Positions 28,963-38,559 are shown, counted from the first letter of the stretch. The stretch is 64,000 bases of DNA from Pseudomonadota bacterium (GCA_029779535.1 JAKPAG010000125.1:35527-99526); one strand, 5' to 3'. Numbers and translations: made by a program. The notes: generated by a model not told the origin, from the sequence alone.

Positions 28963-30086
28963 TCGACATCCTCCACCTGCACCTTCTCACCCGTCACGCG
29001 CTGGGCCAGCGCGGCGGCCATGAAAGGATCCAGGGCCCCGTCTAGCACATCATCGGGCGAGGTCGAAGTGGCGCCGGTGCGCAGGTCCTTGACCAGCTGG
29101 TAAGGCTGCAACACATAGGAACGGATCTGGTGGCCCCAGCCAATCTCGGTCTTGGCCTGGTATTCGCCGCTGGCTTCCGCCTCGCGCTTGGCCAGTTCCG
29201 CTTCGTACAGCCGCGCCTTCAGCATGTTCATCGCGGTCGCGCGGTTCTTGTGCTGGCTGCGGTCGTTCTGGCTGGCAACAATGATCCCGCTGGGCACGTG
29301 GGTGATGCGCACCGCCGAATCGGTGGTGTTGACGTGCTGCCCACCCGCGCCCGAAGCGCGGTAGGTATCGATCTTGAGGTCGGCCGGATTGATCTCGATG
29401 TCGATGTCATCGTCGATCACCGGATAGACCCAGACCGAGCTGAAGCTGGTGTGGCGGCGGGCCGAACTGTCGTAGGGGCTGATCCGGACCAGACGGTGCA
29501 CCCCGCTTTCGGTCTTGGCATAGCCATAGGCGTTTTCGCCCTTGATCATCAGCGTCGCGCTCTTGATCCCGGCCTGTTCGCCCGCGTGGTAATCGACCAG
29601 TTCGACCTTGTAGCCGTGGCGTTCGGCCCAGCGGGTGTACATCCGCTGGAGCATTTCGGCCCAGTCCTGGCTTTCGGTGCCGCCCGCGCCGGCGTGGACT
29701 TCGAGGTAGGCGTCGTTGGCGTCAGCTTCGCCGGCCAGCAGGGCCTGAACCTTGTCGGCGTCGGCGCGGTCGGCCAGCGCGGCAAGCGCGGCCAGACCTT
29801 CATTCACCGTGTCCTCATCGCCTTCGAGTTCGCCCAGCTCGACGTATTCGATGGCGTCGGCCATTTCCTTGGCGATGCTCTTGACCGTGCCCACCGCCGC
29901 TTCGAGGCGGCGGCGTTCGCGCATCACGCCTTCTGCTTCCTTGGGATTGTCCCACAGCTTGGGGTCCTCGACCCGCGCGTTGAGTTCGTCGAGCCGGCGC
30001 AGCGCGCGGTCCCAGTCAAGAAACTTGCGCACCAGCGCCAGCGCGGCTTCGATCCGGTCGATATGGGCCTGCCCTTCGGCACGCAT
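28959..30086 (-). CDS. prfB: Peptide chain release factor 2
   Basis: A 375-residue RF2 that releases peptides at UGA/UAA. The GGQ motif is at residues 248-250 ([11 protein letters not shown]). The stop-codon-reading loop reads [13 protein letters not shown], with Tyr in place of the Phe of the classical SPF tripeptide. Unlike many bacterial prfB genes there is no in-frame UGA near codon 25, so no programmed frameshift is needed. The ATG at 30086 follows GGAG at a good distance and is preferred to a start three codons upstream. It heads a three-gene overlapping set with the methyltransferase and flavin oxidoreductase. Confidence 0.96.
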   Translation of the reverse strand: MRAEGQAHIDRIEAALALVRKFLDWDRALRRLDELNARVEDPKLWDNPKEAEGVMRERRRLEAAVGTVKSIAKEMADAIEYVELGELEGDEDTVNEGLAALAALADRADADKVQALLAGEADANDAYLEVHAGAGGTESQDWAEMLQRMYTRWAERHGYKVELVDYHAGEQAGIKSATLMIKGENAYGYAKTESGVHRLVRISPYDSSARRHTSFSSVWVYPVIDDDIDIEINPADLKIDTYRASGAGGQHVNTTDSAVRITHVPSGIIVASQNDRSQHKNRATAMNMLKARLYEAELAKREAEASGEYQAKTEIGWGHQIRSYVLQPYQLVKDLRTGATSTSPDDVLDGALDPFMAAALAQRVTGEKVQVEDVD

Positions 30087-30135
30087 GAAAATCACTCCGC
30101 AAATTCGGGAGAGAGCGCCCTAGCCGGATCGCGCG

Positions 30136-30165
30136 CAAAGTAAAGGGGGCCGCACGGCGGCGGCC
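30136..30165 (-). terminator. Terminator-like hairpin after peroxiredoxin gene
   Basis: A 6-bp GGCCGC/GCGGCC stem (30160-30165 with 30148-30153) with a 6-nt loop is followed on the minus strand by CCCTTTACTTTG. It lies 6 bases after the peroxiredoxin stop and before prfB, consistent with a factor-independent terminator. Confidence 0.5.
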
Positions 30166-30171
30166 ACCGGA

Positions 30172-30726
30172 TCAGCGCGCGCCCTTGCCCTTCAGCGCCC
30201 GCACCGCGGCGAGCGACTGCTTGACATGGTCCTTGTAGTCCATGTTGCTGTAGACCAGCTTGATCCGCCCGTCCCGGCCGATGACATAGCTGGTGCGCGA
30301 AGTCATCGGCAGCAGCGTGCCGTCGGGCTTCTTCAGTTGCACCTGGTAGGCCTGGATGATCGCCGGAGTGGCGATCGCCACCGGGAACTTGTCGCGGCAA
30401 TGCTCGGTCGAGAACTTCTTCTGGGTTTCCAGATCGTCCGCCGACAGCCCGATCACGGTCGCCCCGGCCTTCTGGAAATCGTCCATCGCCTCGGCAAAGG
30501 CGTGGGCTTCGAGGGTGCAACCCTGGGTAAAGCTCTTGGGGTAGAAATAGAGCACCACCGGCCCCTTGCGCAGCGCGGCGGTGAGATTGAAACCGAACGC
30601 CTTGCCCGCCAGCGCGCCCTGGGTGGCAAAGCCGGGGGCCTTGGCGCCAACCGGCAATTCAGCCGAAGCGGCGGCGGGAACGATCAGGGCGGCGGCGGCA
30701 AGCGCGAGGGGAAGTATGCGAGTCAT
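30172..30726 (-). CDS. Exported thiol peroxiredoxin (AhpC/TSA, PrxQ-like)
   Basis: A 184-residue precursor with a Sec signal peptide (MTRILPLALAAAALIVPAAASA), so the enzyme should act in the periplasm. The peroxidatic Cys70 sits in YPKSFTQGCTLE and a second Cys110 in STEHCRDKFPV may resolve it. Peroxiredoxins reduce peroxides using thiol donors; the periplasmic partner is not visible here. The ATG at 30726 is preferred over a TTG two codons upstream. It lies 42 nt after PBP1a, so the two may be co-transcribed, and a terminator-like hairpin follows. Confidence 0.9.
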   Translation of the reverse strand: MTRILPLALAAAALIVPAAASAELPVGAKAPGFATQGALAGKAFGFNLTAALRKGPVVLYFYPKSFTQGCTLEAHAFAEAMDDFQKAGATVIGLSADDLETQKKFSTEHCRDKFPVAIATPAIIQAYQVQLKKPDGTLLPMTSRTSYVIGRDGRIKLVYSNMDYKDHVKQSLAAVRALKGKGAR

Positions 30727-30768
30727 TCTCAAGAAATGCGCCGCCCCGCCCCGCTTGTCCAGAGCTTC

Positions 30769-33333
30769 CTACTGGTTGAGGATCGAAGGATCAGCCGCGA
30801 TCGGCGGCGGGGTGGCCCCGCCCTCGCCCGCGCTTTCGCCACCGGCTTCGTCGGCCTTGGCCTTGGCCGCGCCGGCGCGGCGCAGGGCGGCAATCAACTG
30901 GTCGCGCTGCGAGGCAAGCTCGTCCTGCCGGGTTGTGCGTTTGGCCTCACTGTCCTGCTTGAAAGCTTCCCAGATGAGCGAGCTTTTCGGCTCGGCCCCC
31001 GGAGTGCCGCCAAACACGCGCTTGCCGGTGACCCGGTCAACCTTGACCATGTGGATGCCCTGCGGCGCGACGAACGGCACGCTGCTCCAGCGATTGCGGG
31101 TCTGCTGGACCAGCTGCTTGAAGATCGGCGCGGCGAAAGTGCCACCCTGGGCATAGCCGCCCAGCGAGCGCGGCTGGTCATACCCCAGGTAGACCGCACC
31201 CACGATGTCCTGCGATCCGCCCGCAAACCACACGTTGGTCGGACCGGACGTGGTGCCGGTCTTGCCGAACAGCGGCAGGCCCAGGTCCGACAGCACCACC
31301 GCCGTGCCGCGCGTGACCACGCCTTCCAGCATGTGCACCACCTGGTAGGCGGTGCGCGGATCCATCACCTGCTTGCCCCGCGTGCCCATACGCGGCATCG
31401 GCTTGCCGTCCCATTCCGCCATGTTGCAGGTGGTGCAGCGCCGCGTGTCGGCGCGCCAGATCACCTTGCCCGAGCGGTCCTGGACATAGTCGATCATGCT
31501 GGGTTCGTATTGCACCCCGTTGTTGGCCAGTGCGGCATAGGCGTTGGTCATCTGCAGCACGGTGGTTTCACCCGCGCCCAGTGCGAACGACAGGTAAGGC
31601 GGATACTTGCCGATCCCGACCCGGCTGATCGTATCGACCACGTGCTCCATGCCGGTATCGTTGGCGATCCGCACGGTCATCAGGTTGCGCGACTGTTCCA
31701 GGCCCCAGCGCATCGTGTGGGTCCCGCCGCCCGAGCGATTATCGAAGTTCTTGAAGCACTTCTGGCCGAGCGAGGCCCCCTGATAGACGCAGAAGGTGCC
31801 GTCCAGCACTTCGCTCGACGGGGTCATGCCGTAATCGAGCGCGGTGCCATAGACGAACGGCTTGATCGTCGATCCCGGCTGACGCATCGCCTGGGTGGCG
31901 CGGTTGAAGCTGCCCAGCCCGGCATCGAACCCGCCCTGCATCGCCAGCACCCGGCCCGAGCGCGGGTCCTGCACCACCATGCCACCCGACACTTCGGGAA
32001 TGACCTTGACCACCCAGGCATTGCCCTGCGGCGCGGCCGCCGTCAGGTCACCCGGCTTGATCGCATCCGGCAGGCCCAGCAGCGGCGCGGTCTTGCCATC
32101 GGCAAAGCCGATCGTGGCCTGGCTGCCGCTGCGGGCGATGACCATGCCGATCCGCCAGTCCTGGTAATCAATCGACTTGTTCTGGGCGACCAGCTGGCTT
32201 TGCCAGTTGTCCTTGTCGAGATCGACGTGGGCCACCGGGCCATGCCAGCCCCGCCCGCCGCCATAGCGCATAAGCCCGGCGCGCAGCGCATCCTGCGCCG
32301 CCTTCTGCAGCTGCGGATCGAGCGAAGTGCGCACCCACAGCCCGCCCGCATAGACGCTGTTCGGGCCGTCTTCGGCATTCTCGCCGTACTTGTCGATCAG
32401 GCGGCGGCGCACTTCCTCGACGAAATAGCCAACCGAGGGATCATAGGCTTCGGCATGTCGCGGCTGGAGGCCCAGCGGCTGGGCCTTGGCCTGGGCGGCG
32501 GTCGCGACGTCGAGGTAGCCGTTCTTGACCATCTGCTCGAGCACCCAGTTGCGCCGTTCCAGCGCCTGCTCGGCATACTTGGCGCGGCCATAGGTTTCCG
32601 GCGCCTTGGGCAGGATCGCCAGGAACGCCGCCTCGTGCAGCTGAAGGTCGCCGACGTCCTTGTTGAAATAGGCGCGTGCGGCGGCCTGGACGCCGAAGCT
32701 CTGCCGGCCGAGCGGAATCTCGTTGAGGTAGAGTTCGAGGATCTGCTGCTTGTTCAGCACGCTTTCGATACGCCGCGCCAGGATCATTTCCTTGAGCTTG
32801 CGGGTGATCGAATATTCATTGCCGATCAGGATGTTCTTGGCGACCTGCTGGGTGATGGTCGACCCGCCGCGGGCGCGGTTGCCCGAACCCAGCTTGGCCA
32901 CATAGTCAACCACTGCCCCGGCCAGGCCCGTGTAATCGACCCCGCCATGGGTCCAGAAGGTCTTGTCCTCGGCCGAAAGGTAGGCGTTGATCAGCGGTTT
33001 CGGCAAATCGACGAAGCGCAGCTGCACGCGCCGTTCGCGGGCATAGGAATAGACGATCTCGCCGTTCACGCCGCGCACCATGGTCGGCAGCGGCGGCTGG
33101 TAGGTCAGCAGGCTGTCGGCGGACGGCAGGTTGCGCGTGACCGTGGCCCACAGCAGCAGGTTGAAGGCGACCAGGGCGGCAAGCGCATAACCGGCGATCC
33201 GGAACGGCTGGCTGGTGCGCCACTTGCCGCGCGCCCAATCGCCCAGCGGGTGCTCGCGCAGCCAGGTCAGCAGGCCGCGCGCTTCGCGGCGGATGCGCAG
33301 GTGGACGGATTCTGGCGCTTCGGGATCGGTCAT
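30769..33333 (-). CDS. mrcA: Penicillin-binding protein 1A (bifunctional transglycosylase/transpeptidase)
   Basis: An 854-residue class A PBP of the cytoplasmic membrane. It has a short cytosolic N-terminus, one membrane helix (about 45-64), a glycosyltransferase 51 domain with catalytic Glu122 in SAEDKTFWTHGGVDY and GGSTITQQVAKN at 157-167, and a transpeptidase domain with SxxK in QPGSTIKPF, SRN in EQSRNLMT and the KTG motif in FGKTGTTSG. It polymerises and crosslinks peptidoglycan. The tail is charged and disordered. It follows the amidase gene by 36 nt, forming a cell-wall pair. Confidence 0.96.
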   Translation of the reverse strand: MTDPEAPESVHLRIRREARGLLTWLREHPLGDWARGKWRTSQPFRIAGYALAALVAFNLLLWATVTRNLPSADSLLTYQPPLPTMVRGVNGEIVYSYARERRVQLRFVDLPKPLINAYLSAEDKTFWTHGGVDYTGLAGAVVDYVAKLGSGNRARGGSTITQQVAKNILIGNEYSITRKLKEMILARRIESVLNKQQILELYLNEIPLGRQSFGVQAAARAYFNKDVGDLQLHEAAFLAILPKAPETYGRAKYAEQALERRNWVLEQMVKNGYLDVATAAQAKAQPLGLQPRHAEAYDPSVGYFVEEVRRRLIDKYGENAEDGPNSVYAGGLWVRTSLDPQLQKAAQDALRAGLMRYGGGRGWHGPVAHVDLDKDNWQSQLVAQNKSIDYQDWRIGMVIARSGSQATIGFADGKTAPLLGLPDAIKPGDLTAAAPQGNAWVVKVIPEVSGGMVVQDPRSGRVLAMQGGFDAGLGSFNRATQAMRQPGSTIKPFVYGTALDYGMTPSSEVLDGTFCVYQGASLGQKCFKNFDNRSGGGTHTMRWGLEQSRNLMTVRIANDTGMEHVVDTISRVGIGKYPPYLSFALGAGETTVLQMTNAYAALANNGVQYEPSMIDYVQDRSGKVIWRADTRRCTTCNMAEWDGKPMPRMGTRGKQVMDPRTAYQVVHMLEGVVTRGTAVVLSDLGLPLFGKTGTTSGPTNVWFAGGSQDIVGAVYLGYDQPRSLGGYAQGGTFAAPIFKQLVQQTRNRWSSVPFVAPQGIHMVKVDRVTGKRVFGGTPGAEPKSSLIWEAFKQDSEAKRTTRQDELASQRDQLIAALRRAGAAKAKADEAGGESAGEGGATPPPIAADPSILNQ

Positions 33334-33369
33334 CTCGGGCCGGGCACTAGCATGGGAAAGAGAGCGTTC

Positions 33370-34251
33370 CTAGCCACCTGCGCCCCCTTGAGACTGCCGC
33401 GCGAAATAGGCCCGCACCGCCTTTCCGACGATCCCGGCGAAAGTGGCGCGTCCTTCGGCCGAGGATAGGCGGGCCGCGTCATCCGGGTTGTTGATGTAGC
33501 CGCTTTCGAACAGGACCGAGGGCAGGTCGGGCGCCTTCAGCACGGCGAAGGCGGCCGATTGCTCGGAGCGTTCGCGGAACGGCAGGCGGCCCTGCCCTTC
33601 GCGCAGGATCAGGCGGGCGAATTCCTCCGAGCGGGCCTGCGTCTCGCGCTGCGACAGGTCGACCAGGATCGCGCTGACCGCTTCGCTCTGCTCCTTTATC
33701 CGCACCCCGTTGATCTCGTCCGCGGCGTTTTCGCGCGCGGCGATCTTTTCCGCTGCCTCGTTGCTGCCCTTGGCCGACAGGGTATAGACCGTGGCACCGC
33801 TTGCACCATTCGCGCTTTCGGTGCTGTCCGCATGGATCGAAATGAACAGGTCCGCCCCCAGGCGGCGGGCAATCGCGCTGCGTTCGGGCAGGACGAGGTA
33901 GGTGTCGTCATCGCGGGTCAGCGCCACGCGGATCCCGCCCCCAGCCAGCAATTCGTCGCGCAGCGCCTTGGCCAGCGCCAGGGTCAGGTCCTTTTCGCGG
34001 ATCTGGCTGGTGCCCGCGCCGGGATCCTTGCCGCCGTGACCGGCATCGATCACCACCAGCGGCCGGCCGGCATCGAGCGGCCCCTCGATCCGGGGCAGGC
34101 CAAGCGAGTGCTCGCCCTGCGGCAGGTCGACCCTGACGACATAGTCATAGCCGCGCCCGGGCGCGCCAAACATGCGGTCGGCCGCGACCATTGCCGCGAA
34201 CACCCCCAGCGGAGCAAGAAACAGGACCAGGATCAGCAGGGCGCGACGCAT
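33370..34251 (-). CDS. N-acetylmuramoyl-L-alanine amidase
   Basis: A 293-residue Amidase_3 zinc enzyme that cleaves the bond between MurNAc and the peptide stem. An N-terminal hydrophobic segment (about 4-24) serves as signal or anchor. Zinc and catalytic motifs are VVIDAGHGGKDPGAG, ADLFISIHADS and LFESGYINN. No AMIN or LysM targeting domain is present, so it is a compact form. It is the first gene of a likely amidase-mrcA unit and is divergent from rne. Confidence 0.94.
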   Translation of the reverse strand: MRRALLILVLFLAPLGVFAAMVAADRMFGAPGRGYDYVVRVDLPQGEHSLGLPRIEGPLDAGRPLVVIDAGHGGKDPGAGTSQIREKDLTLALAKALRDELLAGGGIRVALTRDDDTYLVLPERSAIARRLGADLFISIHADSTESANGASGATVYTLSAKGSNEAAEKIAARENAADEINGVRIKEQSEAVSAILVDLSQRETQARSEEFARLILREGQGRLPFRERSEQSAAFAVLKAPDLPSVLFESGYINNPDDAARLSSAEGRATFAGIVGKAVRAYFARQSQGGAGG

Positions 34252-34742
34252 CTGCGCGCCTGACTATAAGTGACCGCGCCAATGCGCAATTGTTTCACTA
34301 AGGTTACCCAGCGGGTTCTTACCAACTTGCCGCCAGCGCGAAGCGGTGCTAGCACTTGCGGTGTCCGGGGTAACGATGCCCGCCAGCGCTGATGCGGGCG
34401 GGCCAGAACAAACCTCCGGGGGAGAATTCCGGGCAGCTTCGCCCGGGGTCACACAGGTTGATGCTGGAATGAAGAGTTTTTCGCCGTCCCTTTTGCCGCT
34501 GCCCCATGGGCTCGCGGCAATGCAGGCGGCGTCCGCGCGTTCGGTTTCGCCGCGCCTTTTCATCCTTGCAGACACGCACCACGCCGCCGGCGCGAAGGAT
34601 CGCCCCGGCTTTTTCAATACCTCCGCTCGCACCGCCGGATCCGTTCCGGCCGCGCGCGGTCGTTCCGCACAGATCCGCGCCAGCCTGGCTGGTCGCCCCC
34701 TTTCGCAGGCGGCACCCCGGCGGCGCGCACGGAGAATACTTA
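34252..34742 (+). other. Long non-coding region: amidase promoter and probable rne leader
   Basis: This is the only stretch over 300 bases without an assigned gene. It separates the divergent amidase and rne genes and should hold both promoters. The rne frame stays open upstream to about 34506, but the motif start at 34743 and its GGAG site argue that this part is untranslated leader. A hairpin with a 6-bp CCGGGC/GCCCGG stem (34429-34446) is visible. Long rne leaders mediate autoregulation in enterobacteria; whether that holds here is unknown. On the minus strand, TTATAG near 34265 is a possible -10 for the amidase gene. Confidence 0.45.
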
Positions 34743-37493
34743 ATGACCCAGCGCATGCTAATCGATGCGCGCCACCAGGAAGAAACCCGGGTGGCGGTGC
34801 TCAAGGGCAATCGGATTGAAGAATTCGACTTTGAATCCGCTGAACACAAGCAGATCAAGGGCAACATCTACCTCGCCAAGGTAACTCGCGTCGAACCGTC
34901 GCTGCAGGCGGCCTTCGTCGACTTTGGCGGCAATCGCCACGGCTTCCTGGCCTTCAGCGAAATCCACCCCGACTACTACCAGATCCCCAAGGAAGACCGC
35001 GAGGCACTGCTCGCCGAAGAAGCCGCCCATGCCGAGGAGGAGGCCGCGCTGCGCGCCATCGCCGAGGGTGAGGAAGACTTCGTCGGCGATGACGAGCTGG
35101 GCGAGACCCTGGCCGATGAACTGGCCGGCACCAGCCACGATCATCACGACGACGAATTCGGCGGCGTGACCGAGGTCGATACCGCCGAAAAGGACGAGGT
35201 CGCCACAATCGAGGACGGCCACGTCGAGGACGCGTTCGACCACGAGAGCGAGGAAGCCGCCGAAGCTGACGCCGAAGCCGGCGAAGAGCGCCGCGGCCGC
35301 CGCGGGCGCCGCCGCCAGGGCGGTAACAAGGGCCACGCCAAGGAAGCCGACGAGCTGCGCGCCAAGCGCATGGCGCTGCGCCGCCGCTACAAGATCCAGG
35401 ACGTGATCCAGCGCCGCCAGGTGCTGCTGGTCCAGGTGGTCAAGGAAGAACGCGGGAACAAGGGCGCGGCGCTGACCACCTATCTCAGCCTCGCGGGCCG
35501 CTACTGCGTGCTGATGCCGAACTCCAGCCACGGCGGCGGGATCAGCCGCAAGATCAGCTCGGCCGCTGACCGCAAGCGCCTGAAGACGATCATCGCGGAA
35601 ATGGACCTGCCCAAGTCGATGGGCTGCATCGTCCGCACCGCGGGCCTGTCGCGCACCAAGACCGAGATCAAGCGCGACTTCGACTACCTCGCCCGCCTGT
35701 GGGACGAGATCCGCGAAAACACACTGAAGTCAGTCGCCCCGGCGCTGATCCATTCGGACAGCGACCTGATCAAGCGCGCGATCCGTGACATCTACAACCG
35801 CGACATCGAGGACGTGGTGGTCGAGGGCGAGCACGGCTACCGCGCCGCACGCGACTTCATGAAGCTGCTGATGCCCAGCCACGCCAAGCGGGTGAAGCAG
35901 TATGCCGACCCGGTCCCGCTGTTCCAGCGCTATGGCGCCGAGGACCAGCTGACCGCGATGTATGATCCGGTCGTCCAGCTGAAGAGCGGCGGCTACATCG
36001 TCATCAACCCGACCGAAGCGCTGGTTTCGATCGACATCAACTCGGGCCGTTCGACCAAGGAACACGGCATCGAGGCAACCGCGCTCAACACCAACCTGGA
36101 AGCCGCGCGCGAAATCGCCCGGCAACTGCGCCTGCGCGACATGGCGGGCCTGGTGGTGATCGACTTCATCGACATGGAGTACAACTCCAACGTCCGTAAG
36201 GTCGAAAAGGCGATGAAGGACGCGCTCAAGAACGACCGCGCCCGCATCCAGGTTGGGCGGATCAGCTCGTTCGGGCTGATGGAAATGAGCCGCCAGCGCC
36301 TGCGCACCGGCGTGCTTGAAGCCACCACCCGCGGCTGCCCGCACTGCGATGGCACCGGCCTGGTCCGCACCGCGTCGAGCGCCGGCCTGTCCGCGCTGCG
36401 CCTGATCGAGGACGAAGCCGCCAAGGGCAAGGGCTCGATCATCTCGCTCTATGCCAGCACCGAAGCGGCGGTCTACCTGCTCAACGCCAAGCGCGCCGAT
36501 CTGTCAGAGATCGAGGAACGCTATGGCGTGCGCGTCGAAGTGCTGCCCGAAGGCGAGAACGAAGGCGCCAAGATGCGCGTCGGCTCATCCGGTCCGCGCC
36601 CGGAATTCGTCCCCCGCTTCGAACCCATCGTCATCGAGGAAGATGACGACGAGGTGATCGAGGAAGAGGAAGAGTTCGAAGCCGAAGACCGCGCCGAAGA
36701 CGACGATGCGCGCGGCAAGCGCCGCCGCAAGCGCCGCCGCCGGGGTGGACGCGACCGCGACGAGCGTGAAGATCGCGGCGAAGCCCGCGACGAAGTCAGC
36801 GAAGGCGAAGGTGACGACGCCGATGAAGACAGCGGCGAAGCTGCCGACGGTGAACCTGGCGAAACCGGAGAGGATGGCGAAGCGCCGCGCAAGCGTCGCC
36901 GCCGTGGTCGCCGCCGGCGCGGTGGCCGTGGCCGCGGTGAAGGCGAAGGCGAAGGCAGCGAAGCCGGCGAAGCAGCCGCCTCGGGCGATACTGACGAAGC
37001 TGCCGCCGAAGCCGCTGAACCCGAAGCCCCGGCCGAAGCCGAGCCTGCGGCTGAAGCACCGGTAGCCGAGGAAGCCCCGGCCAAGCCAAAGCGCACCCGC
37101 AAGAAGAAGGTCGAGGCCGAAGCCGAAGTGCCCGCCGAAGCAGCGGTCGAAGCCGAAGCTCCGACTGAAGCGCCCGCCGCCGAGGAAGCTCCGGCCAAGC
37201 CGAAGCGCACCCGCAAGAAGAAGGCCGAAGCCGAAGTGCCCGCCGAAGCAGCGGTCGAAGCCGAAGCTCCGGTCGAAGCTGCCGCCGAGGAAGCTCCGGC
37301 GAAGCCCAAGCGGGCCCGCAAGAAGAAGGTCGAAGCAGAAGTTCCCGCTGAAGCCGCTGCCGAGGAAGCCCCGGCCGAGGCCGCTGCGGCTGCTCCGGCC
37401 GAGCCGGAAGCGGAAGCTGCTGAAGCTCCGGCTGCGGAAGAAGAACCTGCCGCGCCGCGTCGCGGCTGGTGGCAGCGCACCTTCGGCGAATAA
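34743..37493 (+). CDS. rne: Ribonuclease E
   Basis: A 916-residue RNase E/G family endonuclease, core of the RNA degradosome. The S1 RNA-binding domain starts at GNIYLAKVTRVEPSLQAAFVDFG (about 40) but is interrupted by an acidic then Arg-rich insert at about 85-215, as in other alphaproteobacteria. The catalytic Asp motifs SIDINSGRST and VIDFIDME and the Zn-link CPHCDGTG follow. The last ~280 residues are disordered: acidic and Arg-rich blocks, then three AEEAPAKPKR(T/A)RKKK repeats rich in Ala/Glu/Pro. The ATG at 34743 follows GGAGAATACTTA. Confidence 0.95.
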   Translation: MTQRMLIDARHQEETRVAVLKGNRIEEFDFESAEHKQIKGNIYLAKVTRVEPSLQAAFVDFGGNRHGFLAFSEIHPDYYQIPKEDREALLAEEAAHAEEEAALRAIAEGEEDFVGDDELGETLADELAGTSHDHHDDEFGGVTEVDTAEKDEVATIEDGHVEDAFDHESEEAAEADAEAGEERRGRRGRRRQGGNKGHAKEADELRAKRMALRRRYKIQDVIQRRQVLLVQVVKEERGNKGAALTTYLSLAGRYCVLMPNSSHGGGISRKISSAADRKRLKTIIAEMDLPKSMGCIVRTAGLSRTKTEIKRDFDYLARLWDEIRENTLKSVAPALIHSDSDLIKRAIRDIYNRDIEDVVVEGEHGYRAARDFMKLLMPSHAKRVKQYADPVPLFQRYGAEDQLTAMYDPVVQLKSGGYIVINPTEALVSIDINSGRSTKEHGIEATALNTNLEAAREIARQLRLRDMAGLVVIDFIDMEYNSNVRKVEKAMKDALKNDRARIQVGRISSFGLMEMSRQRLRTGVLEATTRGCPHCDGTGLVRTASSAGLSALRLIEDEAAKGKGSIISLYASTEAAVYLLNAKRADLSEIEERYGVRVEVLPEGENEGAKMRVGSSGPRPEFVPRFEPIVIEEDDDEVIEEEEEFEAEDRAEDDDARGKRRRKRRRRGGRDRDEREDRGEARDEVSEGEGDDADEDSGEAADGEPGETGEDGEAPRKRRRRGRRRRGGRGRGEGEGEGSEAGEAAASGDTDEAAAEAAEPEAPAEAEPAAEAPVAEEAPAKPKRTRKKKVEAEAEVPAEAAVEAEAPTEAPAAEEAPAKPKRTRKKKAEAEVPAEAAVEAEAPVEAAAEEAPAKPKRARKKKVEAEVPAEAAAEEAPAEAAAAAPAEPEAEAAEAPAAEEEPAAPRRGWWQRTFGE
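37065..37380 (+). repeat. In-frame tandem repeats in the rne C-terminal tail
   Basis: Three imperfect coding repeats begin at 37065 (38 codons), 37179 (35 codons) and 37284. Each opens with AEEAPAKPKR(T/A)RKKK and continues with an Ala/Glu/Pro/Val-rich spacer. The basic cluster alternates with acidic spacer, giving a regular charge pattern in a disordered region that in other RNase E proteins binds RNA or partner proteins. Copy number could vary between strains by slippage or recombination. Confidence 0.8.
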
Positions 37494-37504
37494 GCACCTG
37501 CTGA

Positions 37505-38485
37505 ATGCCTGAACCCGTCGCCGGTCCGGAGCTGCGCCCCGCGCATCACCGGCCCGGCGGCGGGTTTCGCAATCCACCGGGCAGCCCACGCCGCCGCGCG
37601 ACCCTGCGCGATTACCTCAAGTTCCTGCTGTGGGACATGCGCGTGGCGCGCCTGCCCGCCCTGCCCCCCGATCTGGCCCTGCCCGGCGAGCCTGACCTGG
37701 CCGCCCTGCCGGAAAACGCCGTCTGCTGGCTGGGCCATGCCTGCTTCGCGCTGCGAATTGGCGGAAAGCTGGTGCTGACCGATCCCTATCTCAGCCGCAC
37801 GGCGGGTCCGTTTGGGCTGGGGCCGAAGCGCTTCCTGCCCGCGGCCGTGGCTGCCGCGCAGCTGCCCCGGCTGGACGCGATCGTCATCAGTCACAACCAT
37901 TACGACCACATCGACCTGGCCGCGCTGCGCGCCTACCGTTGGCGGGCGGAAACTCTGGTGGTCTGCCCGCTGGGGGTCGGCGCGTTGCTGCGCCGGCAGG
38001 GCTATCAAACGGTGATCGAGCTGGACTGGTGGCAGTGCTGGACGCTGGATGGCCTGACCGTCACTGCCCTGCCTGCCGTGCACTTTTCAGGGCGGGGGCC
38101 CTTCGACCGGGACAAGACGCTGTGGGCCAGCATGGCGCTGACCAGCAGCGAACGGAAAGTCTGGTTCGGAGGCGATACCGGCTATGGCGCGTTATTTCGC
38201 GAGATCGGCCAGCGCGCCGGGCCGTTCGACCTCGCCCTGATCGGGATTGGCGCCTACGAGCCGCGTGTGATCATGGAGGCGAGCCACGCCACCCCCGAAG
38301 AAGCAATCGCCATCGCCCGCGACATCGGCGCGGCCCGGACCATCGGCATGCATTGGGGCAGCATCATGCTGACCCCGGAAAACCCCTTCGAAGCCCCCGA
38401 ACGCTTCCGCCGCGCCGCACTGGAGCAGCAGTACGGCGAGAGCAACGCCTGGATACTGAAAGTGGGCGAGACTCGCACGTTTTAA
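37505..38485 (+). CDS. Metallo-beta-lactamase-fold hydrolase, NAPE-PLD/UlaG-like
   Basis: A 326-residue metallo-hydrolase. The zinc motif SHNHYDHID lies at about residue 127, preceded by WLGHACFALRIGGKLVLTDPYLS (the LTDP strand typical of the NAPE-PLD/UlaG branch) and followed by AVHFSGRGPFDRDKTLWA, WFGGDTGYG and GMHWGS with further ligands. The family hydrolyses phosphodiesters or lactones; the physiological substrate is unknown. It starts 11 nt after rne and may be transcribed with it. Confidence 0.88.
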   Translation: MPEPVAGPELRPAHHRPGGGFRNPPGSPRRRATLRDYLKFLLWDMRVARLPALPPDLALPGEPDLAALPENAVCWLGHACFALRIGGKLVLTDPYLSRTAGPFGLGPKRFLPAAVAAAQLPRLDAIVISHNHYDHIDLAALRAYRWRAETLVVCPLGVGALLRRQGYQTVIELDWWQCWTLDGLTVTALPAVHFSGRGPFDRDKTLWASMALTSSERKVWFGGDTGYGALFREIGQRAGPFDLALIGIGAYEPRVIMEASHATPEEAIAIARDIGAARTIGMHWGSIMLTPENPFEAPERFRRAALEQQYGESNAWILKVGETRTF

Positions 38486-38559
38486 CATTCGGTAGGATTA
38501 CCGCTTGCCGAATCCGCCTTGGCCCGCCAGATTGCTGCCCAAATCAGGTACGGGAGAGC

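Noticed and set aside
29990..30086. Programmed frameshift near the start of prfB.
   Set aside because: The N-terminal frame [12 protein letters not shown] is uninterrupted; no in-frame UGA occurs.
30226..33468. A 1080-codon open frame on the + strand opposite mrcA.
   Set aside because: It is antisense to PBP1a and an artefact of high GC; its translation has no recognisable domain and low-complexity composition, whereas the minus frame has a full PBP.
34506..34742. Upstream in-frame extension of rne.
   Set aside because: Composition is unlike RNase E and the conserved MTQRMLIDAR start with GGAG lies at 34743.
37065..37380. Possible CRISPR or non-coding tandem repeat.
   Set aside because: The repeats are imperfect, in frame and encode a coherent low-complexity tail of RNase E; there are no spacers or cas genes.
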